From assembly GCF_003058225.1 (NCBI RefSeq), contig NZ_QBUG01000008.1, positions 1 through 64,000 of the forward strand: 64,000 bases of DNA, in the 5' to 3' direction. A program made the translations under genes and the position numbers. Below are positions 17,819-26,200 of the stretch, piece after piece (the first letter of the stretch is position 1; the number at the start of each line of letters is the position of its first letter). The notes under the pieces were generated by a model. It saw only the letters and a list, made by a program, of their open reading frames with translations, made no database searches and was not told the origin of the DNA. The stretch is from Promicromonospora sp. AC04. GTDB taxonomy: Bacteria > Actinomycetota > Actinomycetes > Actinomycetales > Cellulomonadaceae.

Positions 17819-18672
17819 GCGGCGCACGCGACATCGGCGAGGGGATCGTCAACCCCCGCCTGTCGATCCCCGGTCGCCTCCTGCTGTTCGTGCTCGTGCT
17901 GTTCGGGCTCCTGCCGATCTACTGGCTCACGGCGACCGCCCTGATGAAGCGCGACGACGTCTTCGCCCCGGACCGGCCGCTCTTCCCCGTCGATCCCACG
18001 CTCGACAACCTCGTCGGGTTCTTCCGCAACGACGCGCTGCTGGGCAGCCTGCTCAACAGCATCATCGTGTCGACGGGCACCGCTCTGGTGTCGGTGCTGG
18101 TCGGCGGCCTCATGGCGTACTCGCTGTCGAAGTTCCGCTACCGCGGGCGCAACGCGATCATGTTCATGTTCCTCGTGGGGCAGCTCATCCCGGGCGCGCT
18201 CCTGCTGATCTCGCTGTACCTGATGCTGAGCTCGGCCGGCCTGCTCTACACCTACACCGCGCTGATCGTCGCGTTCACGACGTTCACCCTTCCCCTCACG
18301 GTGTTCCTGCTCAAGGGGATCATGGACGCCCTCCCGGACGAGATCCTCGAGGCGGCGAAGGTGGACGGGCTGTCCCGGACCGCGACCATGTTCCGGATCG
18401 TCTTCCCCCTGGTGGTCCCGGGCCTCATCACGGCGGCCATGTTCGCGTTCATGCGCGGCTGGAGCGACCTCCTCTTCGCGCTCACGCTGGCGGGGCCCGA
18501 CAAGCAGACGCTGCCGGCCGGGCTCACCCAGGCGTTCATCCACGAGGGCACCGCCGACTGGCCGTCGCTCATGGCGGCGTCCCTGATCACGTCGCTGCCG
18601 CTCGCGATCATCTTCATCCTCCTCCAGCGGTACTTCGTCTCCGGCCTCGCATCCGGGGCCGTCAAGGGGTAG
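17815..18672 (+). CDS. sugar ABC transporter permease (MalG/UgpE type)
   Basis: The product has 285 residues, six membrane helices and the EAA loop (DEILEAAKVDGLSRTATMFRIV). It is the second inner-membrane subunit of the importer. The ATG overlaps the stop of the first permease gene (ATGA). Confidence 0.92.
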   Translation: MSGARDIGEGIVNPRLSIPGRLLLFVLVLFGLLPIYWLTATALMKRDDVFAPDRPLFPVDPTLDNLVGFFRNDALLGSLLNSIIVSTGTALVSVLVGGLMAYSLSKFRYRGRNAIMFMFLVGQLIPGALLLISLYLMLSSAGLLYTYTALIVAFTTFTLPLTVFLLKGIMDALPDEILEAAKVDGLSRTATMFRIVFPLVVPGLITAAMFAFMRGWSDLLFALTLAGPDKQTLPAGLTQAFIHEGTADWPSLMAASLITSLPLAIIFILLQRYFVSGLASGAVKG

Positions 18673-18680
18673 CCCGCGTC

Positions 18681-18746
18681 CCATCGGCATCCCACCGACA
18701 TCTCACTTGCTTCTCACCGGCATCTCATCGGCATCTCATCGGCACT
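18681..18746 (+). repeat. 11-bp repeat in the permease-binding protein spacer
   Basis: Variants of CATCTCATCGG recur, the last two copies perfectly at 11-bp spacing. The unit is not a multiple of three, in keeping with its non-coding place. The binding-protein gene starts 32 bp further on. Confidence 0.75.
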
Positions 18747-18777
18747 GATCCACCGCACCTCGACGAAGGAGCAGTTC

Positions 18778-20082
18778 ATGGCAATCACGTCCGCGACCAT
18801 CTCGCGTCGCGTATTCCTCGGCGGCAGCACAGCGGCGGCCGCGTTCGGCATGCTCGCCCTGGCCGGCTGCGCCCCGACGACGCCGGCCCCAGCGGCGGCG
18901 GCCAAGGGCGCGACGGCGGCCAAGACGATCAACTTCTACGGGAACTCCCTGGGGGAGGACGCGCAGCGGGAGGCGTGGCAGTCCGTCGTCGACGGCTTCG
19001 CGGGGGAGGCCGGCGTCACCATCGAGCCGGTCGTCTACCCCTACGACCAGGCCGCCACCCAGCTCGCCCTGACGGGCCGCTCGGGCAAGCTCATGGGCGT
19101 GGGGCAGGCCGGGCCGTGGCAGGTGCTCTCCCCGATGGGGGTGCTCGCCGACCTCACCGACCTCGCGGAGGGGCTCGGCATCCCGCAGGGCGTGCTCGAC
19201 TCCTACACCCTCGACGGCAAGCTCTACGTGCTGCCGCTCACGGCGTCCGGCGTCGGTATCGTCACCAACGGCGAGATCGCCCGCGACGCCGGCATCGCGT
19301 CCGGGATGTCCGTCGAGGAGTTCTCCACCGCGCTCGAGGGGATCAAGGCGCAGGACAAGGACCTGATCCCGTACGCGGCGGTGACCAAGAACCCCGACCT
19401 CAAGGACATGGTCCACTGGATGTGGGGGTTCGGCAGCGAGGTCGTCACCGACGGCCTCGAGTGCACCATCGGCGACGCCGAGAGCGTCGCGGCGGTCACG
19501 TGGTTCGTGTCGCTGCTGGACGCCGGGCTGATCCAGCCGAACGTCAACCGCACCGACGCGCGCATCCTGTTCGCCACCGGCCGGGCCGCGCTGTACGACG
19601 ACGCCCCGCTCGCCGCCACCTTCGTCACGACGAACGGCGGCACGCAGGACATCGTCGACAACATCGGGGCGATCGCGCGCCCGACGTCCGGCGGCAACGA
19701 CTCGTACAACCGGGGCTGGGGCGGCGGCCTGTTCGCGACCGCCGGAGAGGGCGAGCTCACCAGCCGCGAGTTCATCAAGTACGCGGCGACGAACGTCGCA
19801 GCGGGGACCGCGCTCTACGAGGGGTCTGCGGTGGCGCCCGCTGCGCGGTCGGTGGCCGACCAGATCCCGGCGCTCGCCAAGGACCGGTTCCAGACCGAGT
19901 TCCGGACCGAGATCTCCGAGCACGCGCGCGGCGCCGCCTGGGACAAGGTCGCGGTCACCGCGCAGGTGGACACGGCGATCGGCGCGGGCATCGCGCGGAT
20001 CCTCGCCGGCCAGACCGAGGTGCAGGCCGGGCTGAACGACCTGAAGCAGGAGGTGCAGGACCTGCTCGACGCGAACGCGTAG
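18778..20082 (+). CDS. sugar-binding lipoprotein of the ABC importer
   Basis: The 434-residue protein belongs to extracellular solute-binding protein family 1. It starts with a twin-arginine signal (SRRVFLGGS) and has a lipobox LAGC, so it is probably exported folded by Tat and anchored as a lipoprotein. It captures the sugar for the two permeases upstream. The start follows GAAGGAG. The substrate is unknown but is likely to be an oligosaccharide released by the GH16 enzyme encoded next. Confidence 0.9.
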   Translation: MAITSATISRRVFLGGSTAAAAFGMLALAGCAPTTPAPAAAAKGATAAKTINFYGNSLGEDAQREAWQSVVDGFAGEAGVTIEPVVYPYDQAATQLALTGRSGKLMGVGQAGPWQVLSPMGVLADLTDLAEGLGIPQGVLDSYTLDGKLYVLPLTASGVGIVTNGEIARDAGIASGMSVEEFSTALEGIKAQDKDLIPYAAVTKNPDLKDMVHWMWGFGSEVVTDGLECTIGDAESVAAVTWFVSLLDAGLIQPNVNRTDARILFATGRAALYDDAPLAATFVTTNGGTQDIVDNIGAIARPTSGGNDSYNRGWGGGLFATAGEGELTSREFIKYAATNVAAGTALYEGSAVAPAARSVADQIPALAKDRFQTEFRTEISEHARGAAWDKVAVTAQVDTAIGAGIARILAGQTEVQAGLNDLKQEVQDLLDANA

Positions 20083-20130
20083 CAGCGCACCGAACAGCGC
20101 ACCGAACAGCGCACCGAACAGCGCACCGAA
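20083..20130 (+). repeat. four perfect 12-bp repeats abutting a stop codon
   Basis: CAGCGCACCGAA is repeated four times without change, starting at the first base after the TAG of the binding-protein gene. Confidence 0.95.
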
Positions 20131-20218
20131 CCGGTCGGACGACGCCGTCCCGGCCGCCGTCGGCGGAGCTGCCGAACGGACACAGATCAGTACTCGGAGA
20201 CTGCAAGGAGGCAGACCC

Positions 20219-22984
20219 GTGACGACGAACTGGCTCGTACCCCGCCGCCGACCGGCACTCGTGGCCGTCGTGGCCGTGCTCACCCTCACCTCGCTCGGCC
20301 TGGCCGGACCGGCCGCCGGCCGGCCGGAGCAACCGGCCCAGACGGAGTCCCAGAGCCAAGCAGCGTCCCAGGGCCAAGCAGTGTCCCCGGGCCAAGCAGT
20401 GTCCCAAGGCCAAGCAGCATCCCCGGGCCAAGTGGCGCCCCTGGCCCAGCCGGCGGCCGAGCGCGCCCCCTCCCTGGTGCCCCCGGGCTACGCGCCCGCC
20501 TGGGCGGACGAGTTCGACGGGGTCACGCCGGAGGGCACCGGCCTCGACGAGAGCGAGTGGTTCTACCGGGAGGGCGACAAGGCCATCTGCACGAACCAGC
20601 CGGAGAACGTCACCGTCGACGACGGGCTGCTGCACATCGCCTTCGACGAGCTCGACGAGCCGTACGGCGACATCGTCACGAGCTGCGGCGGCGTCGTCTC
20701 GAAGCGCTGGTTCGGGTACGGGTACTACGAGGTACGCGCGAAGCTGTGGGGCGAGCAGGGCTTCCACTCGGCATTCTGGACCACCGGCCTGTCGGCCTAC
20801 ATCCCCGACGTGCCGGGCTACACGGGTCCGCACAACCGGATCAACGAGATCGACGGCTTCGAGGTCGACTCGCACGCTCCCGACAAGCTCGCGTACCACT
20901 CGCACTGGTTCATGCCGGGCCACGTCGGAAACCAGGGCAACCTCGTGACCCAGGCCGACAGCTCGGCCGCCTATCACACGTACGGCTTCGAGTGGACGCC
21001 GACGGAGGTGCGCTTCTACACGGACGGCGTGCTGAAGTACACGCTGGACAAGGCCGGCCCGCACGGCATCCAGAACGTGTGGCTCACGACGCTCGGCTAC
21101 ACCGACGGCGTGGTGACCGACCACCTGCCGGCCGAGACCACGTGGGACCACTTCCGCTACTTCGCCCCGGTGGAGACGGGGCACGACCGGTCGGCGGCAT
21201 CGGCGATGGTGGACAACGGCGACGCCGGGTACGCCGAGACCGGGACCTGGGACTACGAGACCGCCGACGGCCGTCAGGTCGCGTTCGGGGCGCAGGACAA
21301 GGTGGTGCGGGCCAGCAGCGCGAGCGGTGCTACCGCGAGCTGGACGCCGACCCTCCCGGCCGCCGGCAGCTACGAGGTCTACGCGTGGAACCCCAACCTG
21401 CTCGACACCGGGCACACCGCCGCGAAGTACACCGTGCTGCACAACGGCGGGAGCACCGACGTCGTGGTGGACCAGACCACGGCCGGCCAGCAGTGGGTGA
21501 GCCTGGGCGCGTACCCGATGACGCCGGGCGCCGGCCAGCGGGTGACCGTCACTGGCGACGCCGCCGGGGCGGGCATCCTGCGCGCCGACGCCGTGAAGTT
21601 CGTCCCGTCGACAGTGGTGGACCACGGCTCGCCGGGCTACTCGGAGGTGGGTACCTGGGCGACGTCCACGGCCGTCACCGGCTGGCGCGGGTCGACCACG
21701 CGCTATGCGAGCCCGTCGACCGCCAAGGCGCGCTGGGCGCCCACGCTCACGGCGGGCCGCTACGACGTCTACGCGTGGGTCCCGCCGCGCGACGCCAACA
21801 TGCCGGAGGAGTCGGCGTTCTCGGTCACGCACGCCGGCGGCACGGCTACCGTCCAGGTCGGCGACGCGACGCCGTCGGACGGCTGGCTGCGGCTGGGCAA
21901 CTTCGCCTTCGACGCCGGGTCGGGCGGCGCCGTGGAGTACGGGCAGAGTGCCGACTCCGAGGGTAAGTTCGGCCAGATGCGGGTGGACGCGGTCAAGTTC
22001 GTCCCGGCCCCGCAGGAGGCGGGGGCGCCGACGACGCCGGGCGGCCTCGCGGTCGACGTCTCGACGACGCCGGCGAACGGCGACGCGTGGTTCACCGCTA
22101 CCTGGACGCCGGTGACCGGGGCCGACGTCGTGGGCTATCACGTCTACCTCGACGGGCAGCGGCTGACCTGGCAGCCGGTGCGCCGCAACCTGTTCCGGCT
22201 GCACGAGCTGCTGGCCGGCCAGACCTACGACATCACCGTGACCGCCGTCGACCGGCTCGGGAACGAGTCGGCGCCGTCCGCCGCGAGGCCCGCCGTTGCC
22301 CCGGCGGACACCCGGGCGCCCACGCCGCCGTCGGGCCTGGAGGCGGAGGCCGCGAACGGCCAGGCGGTGCTCTACTGGCAGCAGAACACCGAGCTCGACC
22401 TGGGCGGCTACAACGTCTACGTCGACGGGGAGCTCGTCAACGGCAGCGTGCCGGTCGGGAACATCAACGACGAGACGAACCGCCCGCTCGGTTACCCGGT
22501 GGAGGCGTCGAACAACGTGGCGCACACGATCGAGGTGCGGACGCTGGACCTGGTCGGCAACGAGTCGGCGTCGGCCACGACGACCGTGACCCCGCTGCCG
22601 ATGAGCATCATCGGGGTCAAGGACACCGGGTACGGCGAGACCGGCACGTGGTCGGCGTCGAGCATCCCGGGGTGGCTCTCCACGCCGACCAGGACGAGCA
22701 ACGTGGCGACAGCCACCGCGCAGTGGCGGCCCCAGCTCGCCCAGGCGGGGGAGTACGAGGTCTGGGCCTGGGTGCCGAGCAACGAGTTCTCGGCTCGGGC
22801 GCGGTACGCCGTGACGTCCGCGGACGGGACGGTGACCACGGACGTCGACCAGAGGGTGGGATCGGGCTGGACGTCGCTGGGGACCCACACCTTCGCGGCC
22901 GGGAACGGGGGGTTCGTCACGGTGAGCAACCTGGGCTCGGGCTACCTGCGCACCAACGTGGTCAAGTTCGTGCCGGTGGGCTGA
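20219..22984 (+). CDS. secreted GH16 glycanase with golvesin-like and FnIII domains
   Basis: The 921-residue protein has a signal peptide (about 1-34), a linker of six-residue Ser-Gln-Gly-Gln-Ala repeats (40-72), a GH16 domain (85-325) with catalytic motif E210-I-D-G-F-E215, a golvesin-like module (330-460), a second one (460-600), two fibronectin type III modules (605-790) and a third golvesin-like module (795-921). GH16 enzymes cut beta-1,3/1,4-glucans or galactans (laminarin, lichenan, agar types); the exact substrate is not clear. The GTG start follows AAGGAGG at 20205-20211. It probably belongs to the importer operon. Confidence 0.85.
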   Translation: MTTNWLVPRRRPALVAVVAVLTLTSLGLAGPAAGRPEQPAQTESQSQAASQGQAVSPGQAVSQGQAASPGQVAPLAQPAAERAPSLVPPGYAPAWADEFDGVTPEGTGLDESEWFYREGDKAICTNQPENVTVDDGLLHIAFDELDEPYGDIVTSCGGVVSKRWFGYGYYEVRAKLWGEQGFHSAFWTTGLSAYIPDVPGYTGPHNRINEIDGFEVDSHAPDKLAYHSHWFMPGHVGNQGNLVTQADSSAAYHTYGFEWTPTEVRFYTDGVLKYTLDKAGPHGIQNVWLTTLGYTDGVVTDHLPAETTWDHFRYFAPVETGHDRSAASAMVDNGDAGYAETGTWDYETADGRQVAFGAQDKVVRASSASGATASWTPTLPAAGSYEVYAWNPNLLDTGHTAAKYTVLHNGGSTDVVVDQTTAGQQWVSLGAYPMTPGAGQRVTVTGDAAGAGILRADAVKFVPSTVVDHGSPGYSEVGTWATSTAVTGWRGSTTRYASPSTAKARWAPTLTAGRYDVYAWVPPRDANMPEESAFSVTHAGGTATVQVGDATPSDGWLRLGNFAFDAGSGGAVEYGQSADSEGKFGQMRVDAVKFVPAPQEAGAPTTPGGLAVDVSTTPANGDAWFTATWTPVTGADVVGYHVYLDGQRLTWQPVRRNLFRLHELLAGQTYDITVTAVDRLGNESAPSAARPAVAPADTRAPTPPSGLEAEAANGQAVLYWQQNTELDLGGYNVYVDGELVNGSVPVGNINDETNRPLGYPVEASNNVAHTIEVRTLDLVGNESASATTTVTPLPMSIIGVKDTGYGETGTWSASSIPGWLSTPTRTSNVATATAQWRPQLAQAGEYEVWAWVPSNEFSARARYAVTSADGTVTTDVDQRVGSGWTSLGTHTFAAGNGGFVTVSNLGSGYLRTNVVKFVPVG
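20350..20436 (+). repeat. 18-bp repeat in the GH16 linker
   Basis: About five copies of an 18-bp unit built on GGCCAAGCAGTGTCCC encode Ser-Gln-Gly-Gln-Ala-Val. The repeat is in frame between the signal peptide and the catalytic domain. Confidence 0.85.
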
Positions 22985-23017
22985 GCACGGGTCCGAGACC
23001 TGCGGAGAGGTGAGAGC

Positions 23018-23050
23018 GGCCGGCCCGGGGAGAGGTGCCCCGGGCCGGCC
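23018..23050. terminator. bidirectional hairpin terminator
   Basis: A perfect 13-bp stem (GGCCGGCCCGGGG and its complement) with a 7-base loop AGAGGTG fills the 74-bp gap between the convergent GH16 and SDR genes. Confidence 0.9.
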
Positions 23051-23058
23051 AGCACGGT

Positions 23059-23859
23059 TCAGAGCCAGCGTTCGCGTAGCGCCGGCTTGAGCCAGGCCGC
23101 CGGGGACGACATCGAGAGCCCGCCGTCGACGGGGATCGTCGTGCCCGTCACGAAGGACGCGCCGTCCGAGGCCAGGAAGGTGACCACCGAGGCGACCTCG
23201 TGCGGCCGGCCGATGCGGCCGAGCGGGTAGCCGTCGCTCTCGCCCGTGTCGTGCGACGCGATGGAGCCTGGCTCCACGGCGTTGACGCGGATGCCGCGCG
23301 GTCCGTACTCGAGCGCGAGCTGTCGCACGAGGCCCTCGACGCCGGCCTTCGCGGCCGCGTACGCGGGCAGGCCGGGTGCGGCGAGGGCGGCGTTGACGGA
23401 GGTGATCGCGACTATCGACGACCCGGCGCCGAGCCGGGGCAGCGCGGCGCGGGAGACGAAGAACGCGGAGTCCAGCGTGGCCCCGAGCGCGCCGCGCCAC
23501 TGCTGGTCGGTGGTGTCGATCGCGGAGGCCACCGGCATCTGCGCGGCGGCGAGCACGACCACGTCGAGCCGGCCCAGGATGCCCGCGGCGTCCGCGACGG
23601 CCCGCTCGGCCTGTGCCGGGTCGGCGCAGTCGGCCACGAGGAATCCGCGGTAGACGCCGCCCGCCGCGCCTGCCGCGCCCGTATCCGCCGCGCCCACAGC
23701 GCTCGCGCCTGCCGCGCCCGCGCTGGTCTCGGCCGCGCCGGGCTCCCACGGCGCGAGACCGACGCCGACGACGGCGTCCCCCTTGGCGGCGAACTGCTCC
23801 GCGACGGCCACCGCGATCTCCGAGTTGCCGCCGACCAGGAGCACGCCCCGGCCGCTCAT
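23059..23859 (-). CDS. SDR-family oxidoreductase
   Basis: The 266-residue enzyme has a Rossmann start (LVGGNSEIAVAVA), S154, Y167 and K171 (YAAAK) and the end motif VTGTTIPVDGG. It is a classical short-chain dehydrogenase, probably oxidising or reducing a sugar or sugar acid. Residues 43-68 are an Ala/Gly/Ser insert from a repeat. The ATG overlaps the stop of the DapA-type gene (ATGA), so the two form one operon and probably act in one pathway with the MR/MLE dehydratase. Confidence 0.87.
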   Translation of the reverse strand: MSGRGVLLVGGNSEIAVAVAEQFAAKGDAVVGVGLAPWEPGAAETSAGAAGASAVGAADTGAAGAAGGVYRGFLVADCADPAQAERAVADAAGILGRLDVVVLAAAQMPVASAIDTTDQQWRGALGATLDSAFFVSRAALPRLGAGSSIVAITSVNAALAAPGLPAYAAAKAGVEGLVRQLALEYGPRGIRVNAVEPGSIASHDTGESDGYPLGRIGRPHEVASVVTFLASDGASFVTGTTIPVDGGLSMSSPAAWLKPALRERWL

Positions 23860-24857
23860 GCGCTCGCCTCGGCGGCCACAACAGCCTCGGCGGCTCCGAC
23901 GGCTCCGACGGCTCCGACGGTGCCTGCCGTCTCGTCGTCGGCGACCTCCATGGGGGTCCGCTGCCCGGTGAGCCGCAGCTCGTCGAGCACCACGCGGAGC
24001 GCGGCCCGGCTTGTCGTGTCGAGCGGGGACGCCGGGTAGCGGACGGTCGCCTGCTCGATGATGCCGCGCGCGACGAGGACCTCCTTGTGCACCGCCCAGG
24101 CGATGCCTGGCTGGAGGCCGAGGAGCACGAGCGGCAGGATCCGGCGGAAGTCCGCGCGGGCCCGGTCGACCTCGCCGGCGCCGTAGCGCCGGAGGGCCGG
24201 GCCGAGCAGGTCGGGGAACTCGCACGCGGGCATCGTCCCCACCGCGCCGGCCGCGTGCTCCTCGAGGCAGAACTGCGCGTTCTGGCCGCCGAGCACCGCG
24301 AACCCGGGGTTCGCCACGGCGTCGACGACGTGACCGACCTTGGCCGTGGTGGGCGGCGCCTCGATCTTGACGGCGCGCACGCCGTCCAGGCGGCTGAGCT
24401 CGGCGATCAGGGCGGGCGACATGGCGACCCCGGTGACCCCCGGCGCGTCCTGGACCATGACGGGGAGCCCCGTGGACGCCGCGACCGTCCCGTAGAAGTC
24501 GACGAGGGACGCGGCGGGCGGGCGGACCATGAAGGGCGGCAGGACCATGAGCGCGTCCGCGCCGCCCGCCTCCGCCTCGCGGGCCTGCTCGACGGCGTTG
24601 ACCGTCGACGTGCCGTTGACGCCCGCCACGACCGGCACCCGCCCCGCGACCAGCTCGACGACGTCGCCCAGCACGGCCCGGCGCTCCGTGGCGGTGAGCG
24701 CGAATCCCTCGCTGGCCATGCCGAAGACGGCGACTCCGTCGACGTCGGCCGCGAGCTCGAACTCGACCAGACGGCGCAGCCCGGCCCGGTCGAGGCCGCC
24801 TGACTCGTCGAACGGCGTGGCCAGGATGGGCATCAGACCGTTGAGGTGCGTGGCCAT
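23856..24857 (-). CDS. DapA/NAL-family aldolase or dehydratase
   Basis: The 333-residue TIM barrel has Schiff-base Lys 164 (VRAVKIEAPP) and the substrate-binding motif GVNGTSTVNAVE. The usual active-site Tyr of the IYNxP motif is replaced (VMVQDAPG), which argues against a true dihydrodipicolinate synthase. Members of this family cleave or dehydrate 2-keto-3-deoxy sugar acids. With the SDR and the MR/MLE dehydratase it suggests a non-phosphorylating sugar-acid route. The C-terminus ends in Gly-Ala-Val repeats (GTVGAVGAVGA). Confidence 0.85.
   Translation of the reverse strand: MATHLNGLMPILATPFDESGGLDRAGLRRLVEFELAADVDGVAVFGMASEGFALTATERRAVLGDVVELVAGRVPVVAGVNGTSTVNAVEQAREAEAGGADALMVLPPFMVRPPAASLVDFYGTVAASTGLPVMVQDAPGVTGVAMSPALIAELSRLDGVRAVKIEAPPTTAKVGHVVDAVANPGFAVLGGQNAQFCLEEHAAGAVGTMPACEFPDLLGPALRRYGAGEVDRARADFRRILPLVLLGLQPGIAWAVHKEVLVARGIIEQATVRYPASPLDTTSRAALRVVLDELRLTGQRTPMEVADDETAGTVGAVGAVGAAEAVVAAEASA
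23892..23918 (-). repeat. 9-bp repeat at the 3' end of the aldolase gene
   Basis: Three perfect copies of GGCTCCGAC encode Val-Gly-Ala on the minus strand near the C-terminus. Confidence 0.85.
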
Positions 24858-24948
24858 GGGTCCTCGTTTCGACGTGGGTAGGCTGGGGATGCGGCATGCA
24901 TATTATGAGAAAGGCTGCCACATATTGGGTTCCAGTACCACCAAAACG

Positions 24949-24982
24949 ATGGCCGGACCTACGATCTCGTAGGTCCGGCCAT
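24949..24982 (-). terminator. perfect 16-bp hairpin terminator after the PadR gene
   Basis: ATGGCCGGACCTACGA and its exact complement are separated by two bases. On the minus strand the stem is followed by CGTTTTGG, so it is a good intrinsic terminator for the PadR gene ending at 25006. It also isolates the aldolase promoter. Confidence 0.88.
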
Positions 24983-25005
24983 TTCGATGTCCTGCGACAT
25001 CGGGA

Positions 25006-25791
25006 TCAGTCGTCCGAGGTGGGCGCCTGTCCGGCGAGGGTCAGGTAGACCGCACGGCGGGCCTTGTCGAGGATCGCCGTGACGGTCGCGGCCTGCTCGG
25101 GCGTCCCGGTGCGGGAGACCTGATCGACGGCGTCGGCCAGGGCGTGGAGCTCGTGTCGCAGCTCGCGGCCGTGGCCGCGCCCTACCTGCTCCCACGGGGA
25201 GCCGAGCTCGTCCTTGTGCTGCTCGACGTAGGCGGTGCCCTCGTCGGTCAGCTTGGCGAGCTTGCGGCCGCCGTCCTCGGTGAGGGCCACGAGACCCTCG
25301 TCGGCGAGCAGGGACAGCGCGGGGTAGACCGCGCCGGCGCTCGGGCGCCAGCGACCGTCGGTGCGGTCGGCCAGCTCCTGGATGATCTGGTAGCCGTGCA
25401 TGGGCTGCTCGGACAGGAGCAGCAGGATCGCGGCACGGATCTCGCCGCGCCCGGCGCGACGCGGGCCGCGGGGGCCACGGCGGCCGCTGTCGTGGTCGCC
25501 CCGGGGGCCCCGGGGCCCGAAGCCCCCGCGTCCCTCGCCGCGGCCGAAGCCGCGCGGGCCGAAGCCGCCGCGCTCGGGGCGCGTGCCCCGGCGCTCGCCC
25601 TCGTCGTAGGGGCCGTCCGGAATGCCGGGCCCGCCGGCCATCGCGAACGCCGGGCCGAACGCCGGGCCGAACGCCGGACCGAACCTGACATCGTCGAAGG
25701 GCGGGAGGAAACCGCGACGGCCGCGGCCACCGCGTCGACCGCGTCGGCTGGAGGAACCGGGGTCCTGGGGGAAGTTGTCGTTGGTACGCAT
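25006..25791 (-). CDS. PadR-family regulator with Arg/Gly-rich N-terminal extension
   Basis: The product has 261 residues, against 110-180 for typical PadR proteins. The PadR winged helix starts near residue 117 (GEIRAAILLLLSEQPMHGYQIIQELADRT) and is followed by the dimerisation helix (GRELRHELHALADAV). Residues 15-115 are rich in Arg and Gly with repeats (FGPAFGPAFGPAF, FGPRGFGRGEGRGGFGPRG) and look disordered and basic. The ATG follows GAGGAG, and a GATACATC site lies between that site and the start. Its divergent neighbour is a drug exporter, the usual PadR target. Confidence 0.9.
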   Translation of the reverse strand: MRTNDNFPQDPGSSSRRGRRGGRGRRGFLPPFDDVRFGPAFGPAFGPAFAMAGGPGIPDGPYDEGERRGTRPERGGFGPRGFGRGEGRGGFGPRGPRGDHDSGRRGPRGPRRAGRGEIRAAILLLLSEQPMHGYQIIQELADRTDGRWRPSAGAVYPALSLLADEGLVALTEDGGRKLAKLTDEGTAYVEQHKDELGSPWEQVGRGHGRELRHELHALADAVDQVSRTGTPEQAATVTAILDKARRAVYLTLAGQAPTSDD

Positions 25792-25799
25792 GATGTATC
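25792..25799. promoter_or_regulatory. GATACATC site between ribosome-binding site and start of the PadR gene
   Basis: On the minus strand, GAGGAGATACATCATG places GATACATC exactly between the ribosome-binding site and the ATG. It matches one half of the dyad at 25902-25920, so the PadR protein may block its own leader. Confidence 0.4.
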
Positions 25800-26200
25800 T
25801 CCTCGTTGTAGGGGCGGGCGAGGCGGTGCGCGATCGCGCACGACGGCGTCTCGTCAGTCCGGCCGGCCGGGAGCGCGTGCGCGCTCGACCGACCATCGAA
25901 AGATACATCAAAGATATATCGTTACGCAACCCCGCTGTGATGGCCAGTCCTGACCTTCGTTCAGCAGGCCAAAAGGAGCCGGAAGTCACGCGGACATGGC
26001 TGCCCACGTCCTGCTGAACGTGAGTCAGTGGTGCGGCGGCGGCCGGCGCGGCCCGGAGGGCTCTCCGGGCGGGCCGGCCGCGCCACCAGGCGGGGCGCCG
26101 TTCCCCGCGCCGACCCGAACCGGCCGTGAAAGTGTGCATCCCGGGACACGTGCACGAACGGCGCGGACCACGCCGTCCGCCGGACACTGGGAGGCGCCGC
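25800..26200. other. divergent control region between PadR and exporter genes
   Basis: About 400 bp with no convincing gene. It includes the AT-rich dyad at 25902-25920 in otherwise very GC-rich DNA, and GGGAGG at 26189-26194 for the exporter. Confidence 0.6.
25902..25920. promoter_or_regulatory. putative PadR operator
   Basis: GATACATC-AAA-GATATATC: two near-identical, near-palindromic octamers three bases apart. Such AT-rich dyads are typical PadR targets, and it lies between the PadR gene and the exporter. Confidence 0.55.

Noticed and set aside
19955-23881. Minus-strand open frame of 1308 codons
   Set aside because: Antisense to the binding-protein and GH16 genes; highly basic low-complexity translation, no domain.
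26126-26200. GTG at 26126 as the exporter start
   Set aside because: GGGAGG fits the ATG at 26201, and the extra 25 residues are Arg/Pro-rich with no membrane helix.
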